64,000 bases of DNA from Candidatus Parcubacteria bacterium (GTDB lineage: Bacteria; Patescibacteria; Paceibacteria; UBA6257; HR35): positions 1-64,000 of the forward strand of contig BPJI01000002.1 of the NCBI GenBank assembly GCA_026004535.1, written 5' to 3'. Made by a program: the position numbers and the translations under genes. This document shows, in pieces, positions 1-8,093 of the stretch (within the stretch, counting starts at the first letter, position 1; every line of letters begins with the position of its first letter). The notes beneath the pieces were generated by a model, which was given only the letters and a program-made list of their open reading frames with translations, made no database searches and had not been told where the DNA came from.

Positions 1-3
1 TAT

Positions 4-102
4 TTAGGTTCTTTTACACAATTGTTCTTTTGAATGATTCGGTTCTCCTTTCCACATTTGTTCAACAAAAATAGATTTATCATATTTGGTTTTTGTTTTC
101 AT
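4..102 (-). CDS. Possible 32-aa basic peptide
   Basis: A short reading frame starts at an ATG at 102 and ends with TAA at 4-6, giving a 32-residue, lysine-rich peptide with no membrane segment. It lies at the left edge of the window as the most promoter-distal gene of the minus-strand block. It lacks the tight overlap seen between its upstream neighbours, so it may be a chance frame. No family is recognised. Confidence 0.3.
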   Translation of the reverse strand: MKTKTKYDKSIFVEQMWKGEPNHSKEQLCKRT

Positions 103-179
103 AAGTCTATCTTTATCAACACTCGGGAATAAATATATTCTATTTTTTTATTATTGAAGATTTTAACATAGATGTATTA

Positions 180-392
180 TCAAATCGTATTATCATAACA
201 TTTTTCGCAAACAATTATATCCATTTTTTTAAACTCATATTTTACACCTTTTCCACAATCACACTTACTATAACTTTTATTATCAATTCCATTTATATCA
301 AACATCTCTTCAGGATATAATTTATGCAATATTGTTGAGATGTATTTGATAAAAGATTCGTAATTATACAAATGAACTTTCATTTTTTCCAT
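180..392 (-). CDS. Small putative zinc-binding protein (70 aa)
   Basis: The 70-residue product has Cys44, Cys46, Cys62 and Cys65, arranged as CDC then CEKC, which looks like a treble-clef or zinc-ribbon site. The N-terminal 40 residues are predicted helical. No family is recognised and no partner is obvious. It is in the same orientation as the membrane-protein block that starts near 13.7 kb. A zinc-binding structural or regulatory role is an inference from the cysteines only. Confidence 0.6.
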   Translation of the reverse strand: MEKMKVHLYNYESFIKYISTILHKLYPEEMFDINGIDNKSYSKCDCGKGVKYEFKKMDIIVCEKCYDNTI

Positions 393-442
393 ATTTCTAT
401 AATTTTAAATATTATTGCTCTCAATTTACTTTTTAATATATA

Positions 443-571
443 TCACTTCTCTTCCAAAACAATTTTGTAGAAGATATACGAAATAATAATAAACATACCC
501 ACGCCAATAGATATTCCTATGCCAATGTAAATAATCTTTAAATGGTCGTCGTTATTTATTACTTCGCTCAT
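443..571 (-). CDS. Small single-span membrane protein (42 aa)
   Basis: The ATG at 571 overlaps the stop of the preceding gene in a TAATG arrangement, which strongly suggests translational coupling, and the frame closes with TGA at 443. The 42-residue product is a soluble acidic N-terminus (about 12 residues), a hydrophobic segment from about residue 13 to 38 rich in Ile and Gly, and a short charged tail. Several other proteins of this block have the same one-span plan. Function is unknown; a virion or cell-membrane peptide is the simplest reading. Confidence 0.65.
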   Translation of the reverse strand: MSEVINNDDHLKIIYIGIGISIGVGMFIIISYIFYKIVLEEK

Positions 572-996
572 TATTTACTTGCTTTTGACGTGTTATAACC
601 GTATAAAATAAGCAAAGCAATAGTGATGCACACACTTGCAATTAAAAATATTTTTTTCTTTTTTCTTTCATCCGCCTTCTTCACTTTTTCTTCTACTACA
701 AACTCATTTAATAGTTGAGACGATTCCTGCAATGTTATATCTAAATTGCAGTTTCCCCCGGTGCAAACATCTCCTATTCTTTTTAAATACGGATCAAAAC
801 CTATGTATTTTACTCTGATATAATCATTATTGTTTATACTTTCCGAATCTAATGTGAAATTGCCGTTTGCGTCCGTTGAGGTGCCTATAATACGTCCATT
901 GAAGTTTTTTGGTGTTCCATCAGAATCAGAAATATAAACATTGGCGCCTGCCAAATATTCTCCATTGTTTGATTTTATTTTCCCTGTTATTTTCAT
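571..996 (-). CDS. Tail-anchored CarboxypepD_reg-like beta-sandwich protein (141 aa)
   Basis: Residues 1-92 match the carboxypeptidase-regulatory-like (transthyretin-fold) domain common in Bacteroidota: an opening ITGKI strand, a GANV turn, a TDANGNFTL segment and a YIGFDP motif. A charged linker (about 95-114) leads to a C-terminal membrane segment at about 115-134. In Bacteroidota this fold is usually the N-terminal plug-like domain of SusC-type receptors or part of adhesins. Here it is free-standing and anchored by its C-terminus, suggesting a surface or virion-membrane display role. It sits in a run of anchored proteins and is followed by a TAATG-coupled 42-aa membrane peptide. The domain call is fairly firm; the viral role is inference. 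Confidence 0.7.
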   Translation of the reverse strand: MKITGKIKSNNGEYLAGANVYISDSDGTPKNFNGRIIGTSTDANGNFTLDSESINNNDYIRVKYIGFDPYLKRIGDVCTGGNCNLDITLQESSQLLNEFVVEEKVKKADERKKKKIFLIASVCITIALLILYGYNTSKASK

Positions 997-1007
997 ATTT
1001 TTATTTT

Positions 1008-1553
1008 TTATAGAACTTCTTTACCTGTTACTTGTGATAATAAACTTGTCATATTTGAATTTGACATTAAAGAAGCCAACTCTTTTTGTGATATGCACCC
1101 CTTGCCTGTTACGCTTCTTAAATATTCGGAAGTTTGAATCCCAAAAATACCGTCTATTTTTATATCGCTTTTGCCATATCTATATTTTAATATCAACTGC
1201 AACAATGCTATTTCAATTGATTTTTGATACGGTGAAGTTATTTCAATCGGATAATTTATTTGTCTTGGCAATCTTTTGGTTATATTTATTACATTAAACA
1301 TTGTGACATATCTATTTATTACACCCGCACTCTGCGTGTCCGTCTGACTGCTACACGTGTCCCTGCCCGTAGTATCGTTGCCCGTTCCCGTATTATTATT
1401 ATTGACATTGTTTCCATTTGAATTGTTGCCCACTGATTTTGACCTTACTCTGTAAAAAATATAAGTAAATGATGCTACCAAAAAAACTAATAACGAAATA
1501 TAAAAAAACAATTTTGCCAATAAAATATTTTTATTACCATCCCGCTCTATCAT
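1008..1553 (-). CDS. Membrane-anchored peptidoglycan-binding-domain protein (181 aa)
   Basis: An N-terminal membrane segment (about 13-34) is followed by a basic stretch and an Asn/Gly/Thr-rich low-complexity linker (about 38-75). The C-terminal part (about 107-160) has the features of a PG_binding_1 domain: a helix with LLQLILKY, then KIDGIFGIQT, matching the family's DGxFGxxT signature, and a helix with SEYLRSV. Such domains bind peptidoglycan. An anchored binding domain could tether a virion or lysis protein to the wall during entry or release. It is encoded between two other membrane-anchored proteins. The domain match is good but distant. Confidence 0.65.
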   Translation of the reverse strand: MIERDGNKNILLAKLFFYISLLVFLVASFTYIFYRVRSKSVGNNSNGNNVNNNNTGTGNDTTGRDTCSSQTDTQSAGVINRYVTMFNVINITKRLPRQINYPIEITSPYQKSIEIALLQLILKYRYGKSDIKIDGIFGIQTSEYLRSVTGKGCISQKELASLMSNSNMTSLLSQVTGKEVL

Positions 1554-1572
1554 GTTTAATTAAATATTTTTT

Positions 1573-2451
1573 TTAATTATTGTTTTTTGTTTGTTTTTTT
1601 GACGTCTTTTTGTTTCTTTTTTTATTATTTTCATCTTTATTATTATTCACATTCGTCACTGTTTCCATTTGCGCAAGTTCAACATTACTCCTTACATTTG
1701 CAGTATCATATTCCGTACCGTTAAATTCTTGAAACTGACTGTTGCCGTCTGTTACAATCTGATTGTATAATATCAATCCTAACAATTTTGATATTTCCGA
1801 CTCCGTATTTATATATTCACCGACAAAAAAATAAAACACGTCTTCACTCATTTCGTTATTCTGCGTGTAATTCACCAATAAGCCCCATTCGTCTGATGTT
1901 ATCGGCTCAAAAAAATTATATGGCAACGCTCTGTTAAATACTCTGTCCCAAAGAATATATTTTACAATAAAAGACGCTTTACTGATAGAATCTTTTTTTA
2001 TCGGAAACTCATCTTTTAATTTGTCAAAATATCCTGCATATATTGAACTTTGCGTATATTCATTAAAATTGATCCCTTTAACATAGTTATAAACATCTTT
2101 ACCTGCTGCCACAACAGGACATGCCCCGCATTCCTGCCCGGTTTCTTTTTTTTCCCTGCCATTTTCCTTTTCCTTTTTAAAATTTTCGGTCTTTCCTTTG
2201 CCGACATCCATGAAAGTGTCTGCGTAATTATGCGTCAATGTATTTGTTCTTCCTATACCGACATTATCATCAACGACGACATTATCATCATTTTCGTTGT
2301 TTTTATTGTTCTCTTTCTTTTTTTTATATTTTACAAACAATTTGACGCCATAAAACAGTCCGAATGTTATTAGGGATGATATTAAAACATAAACGGCAAC
2401 ATTTCGGGGGTTTTTATTTAATTCAATTTCGTATTTGCTTGTATCAATCAT
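1573..2451 (-). CDS. N-anchored membrane protein with lysine-rich tail (292 aa)
   Basis: A membrane segment lies at about residues 18-40 and is followed by a lysine-rich patch, a polar linker (about 45-105) and a soluble region (about 110-265) that looks mostly helical. The C-terminal 25 residues are very rich in Lys and Asn. No family is recognised. The first cysteine pair (ECGACP, near residue 103) could form a disulfide. Its position between other one-span proteins suggests a virion-membrane or envelope protein; that is inference. Confidence 0.75.
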   Translation of the reverse strand: MIDTSKYEIELNKNPRNVAVYVLISSLITFGLFYGVKLFVKYKKKKENNKNNENDDNVVVDDNVGIGRTNTLTHNYADTFMDVGKGKTENFKKEKENGREKKETGQECGACPVVAAGKDVYNYVKGINFNEYTQSSIYAGYFDKLKDEFPIKKDSISKASFIVKYILWDRVFNRALPYNFFEPITSDEWGLLVNYTQNNEMSEDVFYFFVGEYINTESEISKLLGLILYNQIVTDGNSQFQEFNGTEYDTANVRSNVELAQMETVTNVNNNKDENNKKRNKKTSKKQTKNNN

Positions 2452-2463
2452 AAATTATTTGTT

Positions 2464-2649
2464 TTAGATATTTTTTTTTGCAACGGTTACTATTGATGGT
2501 CTGCCCAAATTTTTTATTTGGTTTAAAAACGCCCGGTTTCTCATTTGCTCTTCTTTCATTTTTTTAACATAATAATATATTTTATATGACAAAAATAACA
2601 ATATTGTAAATAATAGAGCATAAACAAATATTTTTCCTTTATTTTTCAT
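2464..2649 (-). CDS. Small single-span membrane protein (61 aa)
   Basis: The product is almost entirely a membrane segment (about residues 6-28) followed by a basic, Met- and Arg-containing tail, so the tail is predicted cytoplasmic or interior. The start codon at 2649 overlaps the last base of the preceding 482-residue gene, indicating coupled translation with it. No family is recognised. It may be a partner of the larger anchored protein encoded just upstream. Confidence 0.75.
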   Translation of the reverse strand: MKNKGKIFVYALLFTILLFLSYKIYYYVKKMKEEQMRNRAFLNQIKNLGRPSIVTVAKKNI

Positions 2650-4097
2650 TAACCTATTCTTTGGGATACCGTAGTTTTTTGTACTCTGCCCGCAAACGTT
2701 CTCCCTATTTGTTTTAACCTGTCTGCCGATGAAATATTTGGATCGCCTACCGAAGGCAATTGCTTACATTTTGCATTTTTGTTTATCAATAATTGTGCAT
2801 CGTAATATCTTGGAAATAGTTTCATGCCAAAAATTATATTCATCATCGCAATAATATAACCACAATTTTGATCAAATATGTTTCTGTTTCTAATTAGACC
2901 TGTTAATGTTTGTTTTATTTGTGCGACGGTCATAAAACTACTGTCTTTGTCAAATAAGCCCTCCGGTGGTGCCGTCTCGGTATCGGGATTTTCTGCATAC
3001 CACTCACTTAAAGATTTTGCATAATTTGGCAATTCGGTTAATTTTGAAGGATACGCATAATTTTTCCCTAAAAATATCAATGAACGCAAAGATTCTTCAT
3101 TAACATTTGGGAAACTCGGTGAAACAAGATATGTATAAGGAATATTTGTTTCACTTTCAGTATATGTCATATTTGTATTTGTAGAAGTATTCAGCTGGTT
3201 TATCATACCAGAAATAACACCGTGTTGCGGGTTTTTCATATCAGAATAAACATTTCTGATTTGTTGCGTTTGTTTTTGCGTATTTATCTGATACTTAAAC
3301 ACACGAATAAACTTTGTTTTATATCCCCATCCTAAAAACCGTCCAATAGATAAGCAAACATATGCAGCATCCGATACATTTCCTACGAACACCTGTTCGT
3401 TTATATCATAATAGTAAGAACCTAATGAATTGAAATTTTGTCTTGTAGTCAATATTGTTGATTTAGTAATTTCTTTCACTCTATTGAAATCCTTTACAGG
3501 CACATAAATAAATTGATTGACTTTCTTATATTCAGTCAAACCTTTTGTTTTTAAGTAATTTATAGTTTCAGTATCATAATAACAAGGCATATTTTTATAC
3601 TTATACATTTCATAATACATTGATTTTTCTTTATCCCATATCCATCCGCCATATTCAGGAAATTGTTTCATATTTGGAATCACCTCCGTGATAAATAACT
3701 TTTGTATAAAATCTAAATTTCCGCTCCAACTGTCAAAATTTCCTTTACCATAATTATTTTCAAACAAGCCCTTGCCAATCATATATTCGCTTACGGCATT
3801 TATTTTATCCGTATTTATATCTAAAATAGGATAATTATTGCTTGACGTTATCGGAACACCCGCCCATGAATATTTTTCGTCCTTGTAAATATAAAGTCCC
3901 GTATTGTCATCTTGGTCATAATCAAGGAAATAATCATTTTTAGTTTGGCTATTACTTGAACCTAAATCTCCATCATCATCTCCGTCCAACAATGCGTCCA
4001 ACTCTTCTTCTTGCTTTTTCATATAGAAACTATAACCCAAATATATCAAAGCACCTATGAATATTATTTTTAGGATATTATTTGTTATGCTTTTCAT
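2649..4097 (-). CDS. Large N-anchored membrane protein (482 aa)
   Basis: A hydrophobic segment at about residues 8-26 is followed by an acidic Asp/Gly linker (about 30-50) and a large soluble region rich in Tyr, Asn and Ile with no recognised domain. There is no lipobox or clear signal-peptidase site, so the segment probably stays as an anchor. The C-terminal third, with Arg and Gln, is predicted helical. It is the second longest protein of the left block. A candidate vertex, spike-base or entry protein is possible, but nothing in the sequence proves it. About 100 bp of non-coding DNA precede it, containing a minus-strand TATATTTG box at 4131-4138. Confidence 0.75.
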   Translation of the reverse strand: MKSITNNILKIIFIGALIYLGYSFYMKKQEEELDALLDGDDDGDLGSSNSQTKNDYFLDYDQDDNTGLYIYKDEKYSWAGVPITSSNNYPILDINTDKINAVSEYMIGKGLFENNYGKGNFDSWSGNLDFIQKLFITEVIPNMKQFPEYGGWIWDKEKSMYYEMYKYKNMPCYYDTETINYLKTKGLTEYKKVNQFIYVPVKDFNRVKEITKSTILTTRQNFNSLGSYYYDINEQVFVGNVSDAAYVCLSIGRFLGWGYKTKFIRVFKYQINTQKQTQQIRNVYSDMKNPQHGVISGMINQLNTSTNTNMTYTESETNIPYTYLVSPSFPNVNEESLRSLIFLGKNYAYPSKLTELPNYAKSLSEWYAENPDTETAPPEGLFDKDSSFMTVAQIKQTLTGLIRNRNIFDQNCGYIIAMMNIIFGMKLFPRYYDAQLLINKNAKCKQLPSVGDPNISSADRLKQIGRTFAGRVQKTTVSQRIG

Positions 4098-4130
4098 AAA
4101 TATAATTTAATATAATTTATAAATTTAATA

Positions 4131-4138
4131 CAAATATA
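4131..4138 (-). promoter_or_regulatory. Possible Bacteroidota -7 promoter box (TATATTTG)
   Basis: On the minus strand the sequence reads TATATTTG, matching the Bacteroidota -7 consensus TAnnTTTG, about 34 bp ahead of the ATG at 4097. No convincing -33 TTTG at the usual spacing is visible, so the call is tentative. It would give the last part of the left block its own transcript. Confidence 0.35.
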
Positions 4139-4198
4139 AACAAATTGTGATTGCTTATATTAAAATTAAATATTAAGATTTATAGTTATTTTACTATA

Positions 4199-4462
4199 TT
4201 AGTTTAGAGAATCTTTACTATAATTTTCGCTACTGTAATCAATTTTGCAGGCGTCGTCTTTACCGAATGATACGCCCGTTCCCCACATGGTATTTATACT
4301 GCTTAAGATGTCTTTTGGCTTGCCTTTGCACATAAGAACGTCGTCTTTGTTGACGGAATATTTGTTTATTATTGCCTCTCCTCCTTCAACCTCAATAATG
4401 ACACCGCCTTCTTTATGAGATTTGCCGGTAATATACCCGCCTATATGATATTTTTTTCGCAT
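4199..4462 (-). CDS. Small protein with His/Gly-Gly motif (87 aa)
   Basis: The N-terminal half has the pattern HIGGYITGKSHKEGGVII, then VEGGEAIINK. This resembles a short Gly-rich module (G-x-sHkxGG-v-x-vEGGE) that I know from structural proteins of phages and plasmids of Bacteroidota. The C-terminal 40 residues are polar and contain two cysteines (CKGK, ACKI). There is no membrane segment. Other proteins here (at 46.5, 53.2, 53.7, 54.2 and 60.3 kb) carry a related K/R/E-GG motif. Function is unknown. Confidence 0.7.
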   Translation of the reverse strand: MRKKYHIGGYITGKSHKEGGVIIEVEGGEAIINKYSVNKDDVLMCKGKPKDILSSINTMWGTGVSFGKDDACKIDYSSENYSKDSLN

Positions 4463-4508
4463 TTATATGAAAGCACAGAATAATCATTTTTGTTGCATAT
4501 TAAACACT

Positions 4509-4766
4509 CTAATTTTTAATATCTTCTTCATTTTTTTTGAATAACTCTTCTTCTAATTTTTGACGTTTTATCTTACTTCTTTTATATTCTTGATAATTTT
4601 TCAAAAATACCATATAAACAGAAAGAAAAACCACCAATCTGACTATCAATGTGGTTATATCATTTACGATTTCCATATTTGTCATAATCCACGCAGCAAT
4701 TCCTATAAGTACATTTTTTATCCCGTCCCAAATATTGTCAAATGATATGTGTTTATCCCAACTCAT
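4509..4766 (-). CDS. Holin-like two-span membrane protein (85 aa)
   Basis: The ATG at 4766 gives an ATGA overlap with the preceding gene and is preferred over an upstream in-frame ATG at 4802, which would overlap that gene by 40 bp. The product has an amphipathic or membrane segment at about 15-33, a second at about 39-58, and a strongly charged C-terminal tail. Size, hairpin topology and charged tail are those of class II phage holins, which permeabilise the inner membrane at lysis. It could equally be a virion-membrane protein; no sequence family is recognised. Confidence 0.5.
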   Translation of the reverse strand: MSWDKHISFDNIWDGIKNVLIGIAAWIMTNMEIVNDITTLIVRLVVFLSVYMVFLKNYQEYKRSKIKRQKLEEELFKKNEEDIKN

Positions 4767-5077
4767 AATAATATAACTATTTCCAATGATGTGTTCTGAC
4801 AATCTATAACGAACGAATTTGGTGCATAAACCCTGCTTTCAACCTTTGGCAATTGATAAATTTCATTTGGTTTTATTACATTTACCTTATCAGCATCTGC
4901 AATATTAAACTTTGTGTTAGTCGTCTCATCAATACATACAATATTGGCTTTTTTTGGTCTCAAATAAGCATCATTACTACCCGTATTTCTTATTGTCATT
5001 CCTTCTATCGGATAGTCAATAGTGAATAGTCGGTTGCTTATTCTGAATGGAAATAATATGTAACTTGTGTCAAACAT
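4763..5077 (-). CDS. Small beta-rich protein (104 aa), possible capsid stabiliser
   Basis: The product looks all-beta. It has a segment of the type found in small phage head-decoration proteins: an IRNTGSNDAYL strand-turn, then LPKVESRVYAPNSF, ending in a hydrophobic strand. No cysteine cluster or membrane segment is present. It overlaps the next gene by ATGA and follows the 208-aa gene by only 2 bp, so the three form a unit. A minor capsid or stabilisation role is suggested only by this general pattern. Confidence 0.5.
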   Translation of the reverse strand: MFDTSYILFPFRISNRLFTIDYPIEGMTIRNTGSNDAYLRPKKANIVCIDETTNTKFNIADADKVNVIKPNEIYQLPKVESRVYAPNSFVIDCQNTSLEIVILL

Positions 5078-5079
5078 AA

Positions 5080-5706
5080 TTACTTAATGTTTCCGATTAT
5101 TTTATTCTCTAAATTGTTATCAAGGTCTAATTTTTTAACTTTTATATTACTCAAATCTTCACCTTTATTTTTCATCTCCTCTACTTCATCTTGCGTATAA
5201 AACTGAACACATTCGGAAGTCAATCCCATCACTTTATCATCACATATAATCGCTCCGTCCAACAAATAATATGTTTTTCCTCCAAACTCAAATGGAATAT
5301 CTTTGCTTATGAATAACAACAAATATGTGCTGTTTATGTCTTTGATATTTTCATTGTTTTTGTTATTTTCCTTCCAGTTAATTAAAATATCATTTAACAT
5401 TGTTTTAATTTGATTTACAAACAAAAACAGTTTACCTAACATTTTTGACAGTTTCACTTTGTGCTGTTCATTCGTTTTTGTATTTATTAAGTGTATGCTT
5501 ATCCTGTCTTCATCCTGAAAATACTCATATTTAATTCTCAAATCCTGTGGCTCAATTTTGAAATTTTTCTTTGCATAAGACACACATTCTTTGGTTAATG
5601 CAAACAGCATAAATTTCATTGCATCTTTTTGCGACATTGATGCAACAAACTCTGTTACATCTAAATTACCACCTTTTAAAGCATTTGAAAACATTTTTCC
5701 TATCAT
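5080..5706 (-). CDS. Uncharacterised soluble protein (208 aa)
   Basis: No membrane segment or known domain is seen. The N-terminus has a glycine near position 12 and a helical region (SQKDAMKFMLFALTKECV). The middle contains two predicted strands typical of an alpha/beta fold, and the C-terminal 40 residues are Lys/Asp-rich and probably disordered. It lies 2 bp upstream of the beta-rich small protein gene, suggesting linked function in the left (structural-type) block. Confidence 0.75.
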   Translation of the reverse strand: MIGKMFSNALKGGNLDVTEFVASMSQKDAMKFMLFALTKECVSYAKKNFKIEPQDLRIKYEYFQDEDRISIHLINTKTNEQHKVKLSKMLGKLFLFVNQIKTMLNDILINWKENNKNNENIKDINSTYLLLFISKDIPFEFGGKTYYLLDGAIICDDKVMGLTSECVQFYTQDEVEEMKNKGEDLSNIKVKKLDLDNNLENKIIGNIK

Positions 5707-5749
5707 AACAATATATTTTTTTAGTTATTTAATCACAAAGTTAACAATT

Positions 5750-6274
5750 TTATTCAATTAAATCACTTAAATAAAAGTCCACCATAAATTTTAAATTTAA
5801 AGGTATTCCAATATATTTAACGCTGTATAAAAACTCAATTTGAAATATCGTGCTATTTTTAATTGCTTCTTGATTGCTTTGTTTTAATTCTATATTGAGT
5901 TTTTTGATTAAGTCAATCAAAGATGTGCTCAAATTTCTTAAATCAATCTCTCCTTCCAATTCTATTATATTTGTTCTGAACGGCTTAATAACTTTAATGC
6001 TGTCATTTATATCATACAGTTTACCTATATATTTGTTTTCAACATAAATATTATATTCATGTTTTTTTACGTATATGTTAAATAAATTTTTTGATTTAAA
6101 TTTTACTTTCAAATAAATATATGCCTTTTTTTCGTTTAAATCTATTTTCTTTATTTTCGCCAATAAAATTTCAAATTCAAAATCCTGCAATTGTCTATAT
6201 TCTCTCAAAGCAGTTATTCCCAACCCGGTCAAACCTATTGCAATTCCCAAAGATATGCCGCTTGATTTACTCAT
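5750..6274 (-). CDS. N-anchored protein with LEA14/WHy-like beta domain (174 aa)
   Basis: A membrane segment (about 6-24) precedes a beta-rich domain whose strand order resembles the LEA-2/WHy fold: FEILLAKIKKIDL, then YIYLKVKFKSKN, NIYVKKHEYNIYV, IKPFRTNIIELEG, and a closing FLYSVKYIGIPLNLK strand. LEA14-like domains occur in stress proteins and in some anchored envelope proteins. The resemblance is in pattern only. It belongs to the one-span protein series of the left block and is followed after 2 bp by a 45-aa membrane peptide gene on the same strand. Confidence 0.6.
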   Translation of the reverse strand: MSKSSGISLGIAIGLTGLGITALREYRQLQDFEFEILLAKIKKIDLNEKKAYIYLKVKFKSKNLFNIYVKKHEYNIYVENKYIGKLYDINDSIKVIKPFRTNIIELEGEIDLRNLSTSLIDLIKKLNIELKQSNQEAIKNSTIFQIEFLYSVKYIGIPLNLKFMVDFYLSDLIE

Positions 6275-6276
6275 AA

Positions 6277-6414
6277 TTAAACGTGTATAATATAATACTC
6301 TTTGTTCTGATAAAATATGCCCGATTTATTTTGTTTTTTGATGCTCCTTCTTGTATTGATGTAAATAATCAAAAATGTTGAAAATAATGTAAAATATGCC
6401 CAAAAAACTCTCAT
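6277..6414 (-). CDS. Small single-span membrane protein (45 aa)
   Basis: The ATG at 6414 forms an ATGA overlap with the stop of the preceding 155-aa gene, and the stop at 6277 lies 2 bp before the next start. This is exactly the spacing of neighbouring real genes. The 45-residue product has a membrane segment at about residues 2-19, then a very basic cluster (TRRSIKKQNK) and a Tyr-rich tail. No family is recognised. It would be missed by a 60-residue gene-length cutoff. Confidence 0.65.
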   Translation of the reverse strand: MRVFWAYFTLFSTFLIIYINTRRSIKKQNKSGIFYQNKEYYIIHV

Positions 6415-6878
6415 TTTAATTTGTTTATATATTCGCTTAATTGAGAATACTCTTCATCATTAAGCAAATTTTTCATATTTATCATAAAATCTTCCTTAAA
6501 CGACAAAGTGTATATCGTATTAAAGCATTTCCAATCCTGAATTGTTTTTACGGCACTTTTAAAAATTGACATCAATTCACTAAATTCGCCATCAGTAAAA
6601 ATGCTGAAAGTTGATTTATTGTCATTGTAAATAACTCTAATTTTAACAACAGCATTTTTAAACAATTTTGTTTTTATTTCATTTGACAGGCAATTCTTTT
6701 TAATATCATCTGATTCATTTAATGTGCTCCCTGAACCTGACTTTTGATTGATTAAATCATACAAAGCGTTTTTTTCAGATTCGTTTCTATTTGAACGAAT
6801 AAGAAAATATGCAAACGTTCCCGTTGAAATGAAACCTAAAAAAATTAAAGATACCGGTATTTTGCTATTTTCTGCCAT
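6411..6878 (-). CDS. N-anchored membrane protein (155 aa)
   Basis: A membrane segment lies at about residues 8-26, followed by an arginine (RSNRN) and a soluble domain of about 110 residues that looks alpha/beta. Two cysteines occur at about 63 and 118. No family is recognised. It overlaps the gene upstream by 14 bp and the 45-aa peptide gene downstream by an ATGA, so the three are probably translated together. Confidence 0.75.
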   Translation of the reverse strand: MAENSKIPVSLIFLGFISTGTFAYFLIRSNRNESEKNALYDLINQKSGSGSTLNESDDIKKNCLSNEIKTKLFKNAVVKIRVIYNDNKSTFSIFTDGEFSELMSIFKSAVKTIQDWKCFNTIYTLSFKEDFMINMKNLLNDEEYSQLSEYINKLK

Positions 6879-7242
6879 ATTTTATAGCATAAAGTAATGG
6901 CAATGATTTTACAACACCATATAACAAAAATCCAATTCCTGCCACAATTCCTACTTTTATAAACGTATTTGTGTAATTTGCATAAAAATCATTGATTTTA
7001 TTCAACCAACTGCGTTGGTCTTGTATCTCAACACCTCTATCCAACATTTGTTTATAAAAATAGTCATTTGATTTCAAACTTACATCTCCCAATTTTGAAA
7101 ATGCATATAAGAATATAGAATTTGCCCTAAATTTTCCATACCTTCTTTTTAACTCATCATACCACAATATCCATTCTTCGGGTGTGGATGATTTTGAAGG
7201 TATGGAAATTATAGATTCGGGCAAATCTTTATAATCCTTCAT
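6865..7242 (-). CDS. C-anchored membrane protein (125 aa)
   Basis: The N-terminal 90 residues are soluble and helical. The segment PESIISIPSKSSTPEEWILWYDELKRRYG looks like a short motif-bearing domain (shown here in two overlapping parts: residues 8-27 and 18-36). A long hydrophobic stretch at about 95-120, broken by KS, is followed by a basic end. No family is recognised. It starts 15 bp downstream of the AT-hook protein gene. Confidence 0.75.
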   Translation of the reverse strand: MKDYKDLPESIISIPSKSSTPEEWILWYDELKRRYGKFRANSIFLYAFSKLGDVSLKSNDYFYKQMLDRGVEIQDQRSWLNKINDFYANYTNTFIKVGIVAGIGFLLYGVVKSLPLLYAIKYGRK

Positions 7243-7257
7243 TCAATTTTGTATTGA

Positions 7258-7992
7258 TTATCTTTTGTTCGGTTTTTTTGCGGGTTTACGTCCACGTCTT
7301 GCGGGCTTTGGTTTTGATTCGGAACGGCTTGCGGGCTTACGTCCACTTCTTGCAGGTTTAGGCGTTGAAGCAGTTTGGCTTGCCGGTTTGCGTTTACGTT
7401 TTTTGGGCTTGCGTCCACGTCTTGCGGGCTTTGGTTTTGATTCTTCCTGGCTTGCGGGCTTGCGTCCACGTCTTGCGGGTTTTTTATCTTCCTTGTCAAT
7501 TTTGAAATCTGATGCATTTCTCTTTGCATCATCAACAGTTTTTACTCTACACGCAAAAGATGAAAGACCAATTTCATCTATGCCCAATTTGATGCCACTT
7601 CTTACTTTTTTACCTTGATTGCTGCAATATTCTTTTATTTTTGCGCTATCATTTCCCGTATAGTCCTTATATACTTGTAAAAACTTTACAGGGTCGGTCG
7701 TTGCTAATCTTGATATGATATAATCCCCCTTGTTGATAAGTTCGGATTTATCTCCCTTTTTGCCTTGCACTATCTCTACAGAAGATCCAATAGAAGACAG
7801 TGCATTTTCAAACGAACCTTTTTTGGATTTTGATTGCCCTACCAACTTTCTTTTACGTCCAAATTCGTTAACTACTGAAATTTCCGTTGTATATATTTTA
7901 TTTTTCCCTTCTTTGGAAGAAAGGTGTTTGACATCCGTTACATAATAACGTAACGTTAAATGATAAACCTTATTTTTCGATTTTGTTGCCAT
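7258..7992 (-). CDS. AT-hook repeat DNA-binding protein (244 aa)
   Basis: Residues 1-170 form a soluble basic domain of unknown family. The C-terminal 75 residues carry four GRKP cores in the contexts KPARRGRKP (three) and KPARSGRKP, separated by Ser/Gln/Lys-Pro spacers. GRP/GRKP cores flanked by basic residues are AT-hooks, which bind the minor groove of AT-rich DNA; this genome is itself very AT-rich. The basic tail resembles eukaryotic H1 and bacterial histone-like tails. Roles could be genome condensation in the virion or transcription control. It is the only soluble basic protein in a block of membrane proteins, which favours a virion DNA-packing role (inference). Confidence 0.7.
   Translation of the reverse strand: MATKSKNKVYHLTLRYYVTDVKHLSSKEGKNKIYTTEISVVNEFGRKRKLVGQSKSKKGSFENALSSIGSSVEIVQGKKGDKSELINKGDYIISRLATTDPVKFLQVYKDYTGNDSAKIKEYCSNQGKKVRSGIKLGIDEIGLSSFACRVKTVDDAKRNASDFKIDKEDKKPARRGRKPASQEESKPKPARRGRKPKKRKRKPASQTASTPKPARSGRKPASRSESKPKPARRGRKPAKKPNKR
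7270..7485 (-). repeat. Tandem AT-hook coding repeats
   Basis: The 3' part of the AT-hook gene is a degenerate tandem repeat built from units containing cgtccacgtcttgcgggc and close variants (plus-strand sense), at about 7290, 7338, 7413 and 7466. The stretch is far more GC-rich than its surroundings. Such repeats can change copy number by slippage or recombination, altering the number of AT-hooks. Confidence 0.7.
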
Positions 7993-8093
7993 AGTTGTAA
8001 GTTTTAAAATTAAAATTTGATACTAAATTAAAAATATTTTTTTTATTTTTTGTATTGATTGCCTGTTATATTTTTAGCATATTTATTACAAAT

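Noticed and set aside
4509..4802. Longer start for the holin-like protein at 4802
   Set aside because: It would overlap the upstream gene by 40 bp, whereas the ATG at 4766 gives the ATGA overlap common in this genome.
7239..7535. Overlapping frame of 98 codons inside the AT-hook gene
   Set aside because: It arises because the tandem repeat is open in more than one frame. It is rich in Gln/Asn/Pro without structure and has no separate leader; the AT-hook frame explains the same DNA.
7265..7618. Plus-strand open frame of 117 codons opposite the AT-hook gene
   Set aside because: It is the antisense of a repetitive, GC-richer tail; antisense frames stay open through such repeats by chance, and it lies within a minus-strand gene block.
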